Assembly (NCBI GenBank): GCA_017615245.1
Contig: JAGAAL010000065.1
Span: 1 to 50,519, forward strand
DNA length: 50,519 nt
Reading direction: 5' to 3'
Origin: Bacteroidaceae bacterium
GTDB taxonomy: Bacteria; Bacteroidota; Bacteroidia; Bacteroidales; Bacteroidaceae
Positions 48,235-50,519 of this stretch are shown here, piece by piece. The position numbers were made by a program, and so were the translations under genes. Within the stretch, counting starts at the first letter, position 1. Each line of letters opens with the position of its first letter. The notes beneath the pieces were generated by a model. That model searched no databases. It had not been told where the DNA came from and saw nothing but the letters and a program-made list of their open reading frames with translations.

Positions 48235-50519
48235 ATGATAGCATTTATTGATACGGAGGTTAATCCGCAAACAAAAAAGGTGGCGGATTACGGAGCGGTT
48301 AGGGAAGATGGTGCTGTATTGCACTCTCATTCCAAAGCCGACTTTGATGCCTTTGTGTCAAAATGCGATACTATTTGCGGACATAACATCATCAATCACG
48401 ATTTGAAATATACGGCTTTGAGGGGTAATCCTACGATTATTGACACGTTATTCCTTTCACCGTTATTATTCCCCAAACGACCTTATCATCATTTGGTAAA
48501 AGATGACAAGCTGCAGGTGGATGAGCTGAACAATCCTGTGAATGACTCTATGAAGGCACGCGACTTGCTAAATGACGAGATTGCCGCTTGGAATCAATTA
48601 TCTAATGACAGACAGGAAATCTACTATCAACTGTTGTATGATATTGACCAATTCAAAGGATTCTTTAGATACATTGGGTATTCCTCATCTTTTCAACAGT
48701 CTTTATTGGGTAGACTCTTGAGAACTCAAACCAACTGGACACATTTGATTCTAAAGGAGTTTAAAGGAAAAGTTTGCAGCCATTCGGACTTCGATACATT
48801 GGTTAAACAATACCCAATAGAGTTGGCATATTGCTTGGCTGTGATAGGTGCTGACGATATTTTCTCAATCACTCCTGCTTGGGTGATACGAAACTATCCT
48901 CAGGTGGTCAATGTGATGAACCTGCTGTGTAATACCTCGTGTGGAGATTGTGATTATTGTCATAGTCGATTAGATGCACATAGTGGCCTGAAAGAATTCT
49001 TCGGGTATGATGAGTTCCGAACCTTTGATGGTGTTCCTATGCAGCAACAGGCAGTGGAATCTGCTATACGTGGCGAATCTTTGCTGACCATATTCCCAAC
49101 AGGTGGCGGTAAGAGCCTCACCTTTCAATTGCCGGCTTTAATGGCTGGACGAAATACACATGGATTGACGGTAGTGATTTCTCCATTGCAGTCGTTGATG
49201 AAAGACCAGGTCGACAACTTGGCTGCACGAGGAATTAGTGAGGCGGTAACCATCAATGGACTGCTTGATCCTATCGAACGCGCTACAGCTATCCAACAGG
49301 TGGCCGATGGTACCGCAAACATTCTTTATATCGCTCCTGAGATGCTGCGTAGTAAGACTATTGAGCGGCTGCTATTAGGAAGGCATGTGGTACGTTTTGT
49401 GATTGACGAAGCACATTGCTTCTCTGCTTGGGGACACGATTTCCGTGTGGACTATCTATATATTGGAGATTTCATTCGTGAGTTACAAGAGAAGAAACAC
49501 TTGGAGAAGCCAATTGCCGTGTCGTGTTTTACGGCAACAGCCAAGCAAAAGGTTATCAGCGATATCTGTGACTACTTCAGGACGAAACTTGGTTTAGAGT
49601 TAAAGGTTTTTGCTGCCAATGCTGAAAGAAAGAATCTACGCTATTCTGTTCTCCATGCCGATACTCCTGATGAGAAATACAACCTACTGCGTTCGCTGAT
49701 ACTTGGACACAACTGTCCTTCAATTGTCTATGTTTCACGCACTCGACGAACTCGTGAATTAGCACAGCATTTGGTTAGCGATGGCATACGAGCTTTGCCG
49801 TTTAACGGTAAGATGGAGGCAGCCGAGAAGGTGAAGAATCAGAACGCCTTTATGAGTGGCGAGGCACAGGTGATTGTGGCGACTTCCGCGTTTGGCATGG
49901 GAGTTGACAAGAAAGACGTTGGGCTTGTTGTGCACTATAACATCAGCGACTCGTTGGAAAATTATGTACAGGAGGCCGGTCGTGCAGGACGTGACCCACA
50001 AATGAAGGCAGAATGCTATGTCTTGTATGCTGATAGTGACCTCGATAAGCATTTCATACTTCTGAATCAAACGAAACTTAGTATTAGCGAAATTCAGCAA
50101 GTATGGAAAGCCATCAAGGATCTTACTGCTAAACGAGACAAGGTTAGTTGCTCACCATTGGATATCGCTCGTCAGGCAGGATGGGGGGAAGATGTGGAAG
50201 ACATTGAGACTCGTGTGAAGGCTGCCATTGCTGCACTTGAGGATGCTGGATTCATACAACGAGGCAGCAACTCCCCTCACGTCTTTGCTACTGGCATTGC
50301 AGTAAAAAACATGGATGAGGCACGTCGCAAATTGACTATCTCACCGCTTTTTGATGAACAGTCTCGTGAGGAAGCAGCACGTATCATTAAGTCGCTTATC
50401 AGCGCTCGTGCTACTGCGGAAGGTCGAGGTGCTGAAGCCGAGAGTCGCGTTGATTATCTGGCAGATATCCTTGGAATGAGCAAAGCAACTGTTATTAGGA
50501 ACATTAACCTGATGCGGCA
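48235..50519 (+). CDS. RecQ-family ATP-dependent helicase with N-terminal exonuclease-like domain (runs off the right edge)
   Basis: 761 codons are visible. Residues 1 to about 110 look like a DnaQ-type 3'-5' exonuclease: D6-T-E8 (FIDTEV), GHNIINHDLKY, then DELNNPVNDSMKARDLL, where the usual His before the last Asp appears to be Asn. A four-cysteine cluster (C232, C236, C239, C242 in CNTSCGDCDYC) precedes the helicase. Helicase motifs are FPTGGGKS (K293), VISPLQSLMKDQVD, DEAH (391-394), CFTATAKQK, TSAFGMGVDKKDV and QEAGRAGRD. A winged-helix-like region follows (about 625-760). RecQ enzymes unwind DNA 3'-5' in repair. Placing the exonuclease-like and Cys parts before the helicase is unusual. 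No strong promoter was found before it. Confidence 0.9.
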   Translation, partial: MIAFIDTEVNPQTKKVADYGAVREDGAVLHSHSKADFDAFVSKCDTICGHNIINHDLKYTALRGNPTIIDTLFLSPLLFPKRPYHHLVKDDKLQVDELNNPVNDSMKARDLLNDEIAAWNQLSNDRQEIYYQLLYDIDQFKGFFRYIGYSSSFQQSLLGRLLRTQTNWTHLILKEFKGKVCSHSDFDTLVKQYPIELAYCLAVIGADDIFSITPAWVIRNYPQVVNVMNLLCNTSCGDCDYCHSRLDAHSGLKEFFGYDEFRTFDGVPMQQQAVESAIRGESLLTIFPTGGGKSLTFQLPALMAGRNTHGLTVVISPLQSLMKDQVDNLAARGISEAVTINGLLDPIERATAIQQVADGTANILYIAPEMLRSKTIERLLLGRHVVRFVIDEAHCFSAWGHDFRVDYLYIGDFIRELQEKKHLEKPIAVSCFTATAKQKVISDICDYFRTKLGLELKVFAANAERKNLRYSVLHADTPDEKYNLLRSLILGHNCPSIVYVSRTRRTRELAQHLVSDGIRALPFNGKMEAAEKVKNQNAFMSGEAQVIVATSAFGMGVDKKDVGLVVHYNISDSLENYVQEAGRAGRDPQMKAECYVLYADSDLDKHFILLNQTKLSISEIQQVWKAIKDLTAKRDKVSCSPLDIARQAGWGEDVEDIETRVKAAIAALEDAGFIQRGSNSPHVFATGIAVKNMDEARRKLTISPLFDEQSREEAARIIKSLISARATAEGRGAEAESRVDYLADILGMSKATVIRNINLMR

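Overview
The window looks like chromosomal DNA from a Bacteroidota species, most likely Prevotellaceae (Prevotella or a relative). This is inferred from three things. About fifteen start regions carry the phylum's promoter signature (a TTTG box, about 20 bp, then TAnnTTTG). The gene families are typical of the phylum (TonB-dependent receptors with carboxypeptidase-like N-termini, putative porin, DUF4494, DUF4468, PL10, GH97, fused NfnAB). Ribosome-binding sites are mostly weak or absent. No rRNA, tRNA, intact transposase or CRISPR array was seen.

Layout. 1-3815 (minus): the N-terminal part of ribosomal protein S1, then a DUF4494 / YggS-like PLP protein / Crp-Fnr regulator / D-2-hydroxyacid dehydrogenase operon. 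3816-7466: an accessory island. About 1 kb of gene-free DNA holds an orphan promoter, two 11-bp-period arrays, a dispersed hairpin element and a 229-bp inverted-repeat element. It is followed by an A+T-rich cassette: a stand-alone IF-2 N-terminal-domain protein, an unrecognised protein, and a PD-(D/E)XK nuclease gene broken by one in-frame stop. 7638-11228 (minus): a TonB-dependent receptor and a flavodiiron protein. 11413-18552 (plus): tagaturonate reductase and a PL10 pectate lyase (pectin use), a rubredoxin-rubrerythrin protein, a second TonB receptor and a GH97 glycosidase. 18559-21979: carB behind a promoter that fires straight into an intrinsic terminator hairpin. 22086-22900: two tandem arrays and a small HTH gene. 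22943-25466 (minus): a phytase-like esterase family protein and the dipeptidase pepD. 25601-31196 (plus): a small membrane protein, an OmpH/Skp-like lipoprotein and a 1533-residue exported tyrosine phosphatase with four related beta-rich modules. 31657-37916 (minus): a six-gene envelope operon (DUF4468 protein, small membrane protein, porin, SGNH-cyclophilin fusion, YbaK-like deacylase, DUF1593 protein). 38120-40724 (plus): two coupled secreted nucleases. 40741-44786 (minus): KDPG aldolase, nucleoside phosphorylase and fused NfnAB. 44963-46165 (plus): an exported duplicated-domain protein and a 99-aa protein. 46166-50519: a second accessory region with another inverted-repeat element, a YhcG-type nuclease, a BRO/DinD-like gene remnant and a RecQ helicase carrying an N-terminal exonuclease-like domain, cut by the window edge.

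How the parts may work together. Pectate lyase, tagaturonate reductase and KDPG aldolase belong to one uronate route, although eda lies far away. Rubrerythrin and the flavodiiron protein are oxygen/peroxide defences expected in an anaerobe. The secreted nucleases and the nucleoside phosphorylase could feed on extracellular DNA and nucleosides. The best candidates for undescribed biology are the IF2-N cassette with its decorated upstream DNA, the carB leader hairpin, the paired inverted-repeat elements placed upstream of nuclease genes, and the exonuclease-RecQ fusion beside YhcG and the BRO remnant.
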